NCBI RefSeq assembly: GCF_029360645.1
Contig: NZ_JARDUA010000003.1
Coordinates: 186,001 to 250,000 of the forward strand
Length of the DNA stretch: 64,000 bases
Direction: 5' to 3'
Source of the DNA: Pontibacter litorisediminis
Lineage (GTDB): Bacteria; Bacteroidota; Bacteroidia; Cytophagales; Hymenobacteraceae
Part shown: positions 62,229-64,000 of the stretch, piece after piece
How positions within the stretch are numbered: position 1 is the first letter of the stretch
Layout: each line of letters opens with the position of its first letter
Made by a program: the position numbers and the translations under genes
Notes under the pieces: model-generated
Told to the model about the DNA's origin: nothing
Seen by the model: only the letters and a program-made list of their open reading frames with translations
Database searches by the model: none

Positions 62229-62918
62229 CTAATCAGTGTTGAACTTGTAGCCAACACCTTTAATGGTTTTAATGTTCTCTTCGCCTACTTTCTCGCGCAC
62301 CTTGCGCACATGCACATCCACGGTGCGGGCAATCACATATACGTCGTTTCCCCAGATGTTGCTCAGCAGCTCCTCGCGGGTGAAGACCTTATTGGGCGTG
62401 GCCGCCAGGAAGGCGAGCAGCTCGAACTCCTTTTTAGGCAGCGTTATTTTCTCTTCGCCCTTGTACACGGCAAAGCTCGAGCGGTCTATCCTCAGGTCGC
62501 CGGCCTCTATCACCTTGTCCTGCTCTTCTTGCTGTGCATCCCGGCGGGCAAAGGCGGCCAGGCGGCTTAGCAAAGCACGTGGTTTTATGGGCTTGGTAAT
62601 AAAATCGTCAGCGCCTGCATCGAAGGCGGCTACCTCTGAGAACTCCTCAGAGCGGGCGGTCAGGAAGATGACGTGCGTGTGGCGGAACTCCTCCTGCTCG
62701 CGCAACTGCCGGCAGGCGGCGATGCCGTCCAGTACCGGCATCATCACGTCCATCAGGATGATATCCGGCTTTACATGCCGGGCCACTTCTATGGCTTTTT
62801 TCCCATTGTCGGCGGTGCTTACCTCGTACCCTTCGCGGGACAGGTTATACTGCAGCAGCTCCACGATATCCGGATCGTCGTCTACCACAAGAACTTTGTA
62901 ATGCGATGCTGTTTGCAC
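62229..62918 (-). CDS. Response regulator, PhoB/OmpR family
   Basis: 229 residues. Receiver domain with the acidic pocket 'VVDDDPD' (11-17), phosphoacceptor D57 in 'ILMDVMMPVLDG' and the conserved lysine in 'TKPIKPRALLSRL'. The C-terminal winged helix contains 'LPKKEFELLAFLAATPNKVFTREELL' and 'RTVDVHVRKVREKVG'. First gene of the two-component unit. No pst or phosphatase genes are near, so a phosphate role is not shown. Confidence 0.96.
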   Translation of the reverse strand: MQTASHYKVLVVDDDPDIVELLQYNLSREGYEVSTADNGKKAIEVARHVKPDIILMDVMMPVLDGIAACRQLREQEEFRHTHVIFLTARSEEFSEVAAFDAGADDFITKPIKPRALLSRLAAFARRDAQQEEQDKVIEAGDLRIDRSSFAVYKGEEKITLPKKEFELLAFLAATPNKVFTREELLSNIWGNDVYVIARTVDVHVRKVREKVGEENIKTIKGVGYKFNTD

Positions 62919-63103
62919 GGTATAGAGCGTTATGTTTAGCTTTTTATACTACACCTGCGTTTTTGTAACGCTTTGTGTAAAGTTCGGCTGCAACCGTTCT
63001 CCCTGTAAAGATACCATACATTATAACATTCTGACGCAGCATAACCAAACCATAATGAAATGTTAACATTTCCCTAACCTGCCGGGTTGGTATGCTATAA
63101 AAA

Positions 63104-63134
63104 AAGGCCAGCTCTTCAGCTGGCCTTCGGCTCT
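63104..63134 (-). terminator. Terminator after the DUF3108 gene
   Basis: AAGGCCAGCT (63104-63113), loop CTTC, AGCTGGCCTT (63118-63127). On the - strand the stem is followed by a T run, after the stop of the DUF3108 gene. Confidence 0.92.
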
Positions 63135-63947
63135 TTATTGCTTTGCAAACAGCAGCTTGTTTTTCAGGTTCTTGTAGTCGTAAAGGTTCACTTTCACGGA
63201 GCCAACAAACATCTCGGCCTGTATCAGCACCGGAATCTTGTTCTTATCGTCGGAGAGGTACACGGTAATGGAGTTCTCGCCTTTGAACATTTCGTTCTTG
63301 GGCATGCGCGGCACCAGCTTAATGGCTCTAATGTCGCCGGCCTTGGTGCTTACCACCTCACGGCCGCGGTACTCTACCTCCATGTTAAAGTTCTCCTCGT
63401 CAAAGAAACCCTGTACATTGGTTTTGTCGCCCACGCGCATCTTATCAAAGTTGATGGTGCGCAGGTAGTAAAAACCGCTCACGATGTCCTGCACGTTCTC
63501 GCTTACTTTATAGCTCTTTTTCTCTACCTTCTTCGACTTTTTCTTTTTCTCTACATGCGCCTTGTTGGCGTAGTGGTCAAAGTCCACGGTCTCACGCTTG
63601 CGGTAGTTCCCCTCCTCTATGTTGCGGAAAGAGCGCTGGGGCACAATGGCAGCCGTGTCGATGTAGGACTGCCAGGTATCCCTGATCCTGATGAAGAGAT
63701 CAAAGGAACTGTTCGTCTTTCCGTACACGGTGGCTTTGTAGCAGGCCCGGTCGTTCACGGTATGTATTTCCGGCGATATATCGATTACCGCTTCGGCCGC
63801 CGTGATAGGGCCATAGTGCACTTTATACTTGAGCACCTCGCCCGTGCTAAAGCTGTCGTTTGGGTGCTCGCGCATTCTGTCCTTGCTGGCAAAACCAAAA
63901 ACGACAAGGGAAATAAGTATGAGTACAGGGAAAAACTTCTTCATCAT
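63135..63947 (-). CDS. DUF3108 domain protein, exported
   Basis: 270 residues with a signal peptide (MMKKFFPVLILISLVVFGFA). The mature part contains 'FSTGEVLKYKVHYGPITAAEA' and later 'VSGFYYLRTINFDKMRVGDK', 'RAIKLVPRMP' and 'NSITVYLSDDKNKIPVLIQAEMFVGSVKVNL', the DUF3108 pattern. It is probably a periplasmic or outer-membrane-facing beta-rich protein; function unknown. Its start codon is close to the window end and its promoter is not fully visible. Confidence 0.88.
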   Translation of the reverse strand: MMKKFFPVLILISLVVFGFASKDRMREHPNDSFSTGEVLKYKVHYGPITAAEAVIDISPEIHTVNDRACYKATVYGKTNSSFDLFIRIRDTWQSYIDTAAIVPQRSFRNIEEGNYRKRETVDFDHYANKAHVEKKKKSKKVEKKSYKVSENVQDIVSGFYYLRTINFDKMRVGDKTNVQGFFDEENFNMEVEYRGREVVSTKAGDIRAIKLVPRMPKNEMFKGENSITVYLSDDKNKIPVLIQAEMFVGSVKVNLYDYKNLKNKLLFAKQ

Positions 63948-64000
63948 AGTGGCCTTCCTTTAGGTGTTAGTGTCAATACCTGTTATCAATCAAGTTTTGT

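Overview
The window looks like a chromosome segment of a Bacteroidota bacterium of the order Cytophagales, most likely Hymenobacteraceae (Pontibacter-like). This is inferred from gene order (rpoC, a DUF3467 gene, rpsL, rpsG, fusA, rpsJ, then the S10/spc/alpha clusters with no adk or tuf inside, then carA and eno), from promoters of the Bacteroidota type (TTTG, about 20 bp, TAnnTTTG), and from typical family members (M56/BlaI pair, DUF2490, DUF3108, ALDH7, long SecA). No tRNA, rRNA, CRISPR array, transposase or phage gene was seen.

1-23.6 kb, all on the + strand: the 3' part of rpoC, a small DUF3467 gene, the str group (rpsL-rpsG-fusA-rpsJ) closed by a terminator, then the S10-spc-alpha supercluster from rplC to rplQ, including secY, map, infA, rpmJ and rpoA, closed by another terminator, then carA and eno. 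Internal promoter-like elements lie before rpsL, rplC and rpsH. 23.7-31 kb: a FtsB/DivIC-like division protein, an unknown membrane protein, an HscA-like Hsp70, a convergent pair (Ldh2-type dehydrogenase and a small membrane protein), and a secreted TPR protein. 31-36.7 kb is the most accessory part: two intergenic repeat mosaics (30.93-31.47 and 35.76-36.42 kb) flank a Ppx/GppA phosphatase, an AT-rich abortive-infection gene, an rRNA-type methyltransferase, dapF and a GNAT acetyltransferase.

36.7-47.5 kb: secA, deoC, a SPOR-like lipoprotein, an M20 amidohydrolase, a DUF2490 protein, an Hsp20, an HtrA/Deg protease and an ALDH7 dehydrogenase, mostly with clear terminators. 47.5-48.15 kb has no convincing gene but holds a dense cluster of DnaA-box-like sequences. 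48.1-53.9 kb: an ECF sigma factor, a probable anti-sigma protein, a DUF4097-like surface protein, a RidA-family protein, a membrane-anchored MutS homologue, a small conserved protein and a lipoprotein. 53.9-56.6 kb (- strand): rplM-rpsI-rpsB-tsf. 56.8-64 kb: a BlaR1-like M56 protein with its BlaI repressor and two tandem operators, a quinone oxidoreductase, an RluA-type pseudouridine synthase, a PhoB/PhoR-like two-component pair and a DUF3108 protein.

The most striking unexplained signal is a short motif, AAGTATA (reverse TATACTT). I counted about 63 sites between 24 and 64 kb, where roughly 3-5 are expected by chance, against 5 sites in the first 24 kb. It occurs on both strands, in genes in several reading frames and between genes, and is largely missing from the highly expressed genes. 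It behaves like a selected DNA word (uptake-sequence-like, Chi-like or protein-binding), not like a codon effect.
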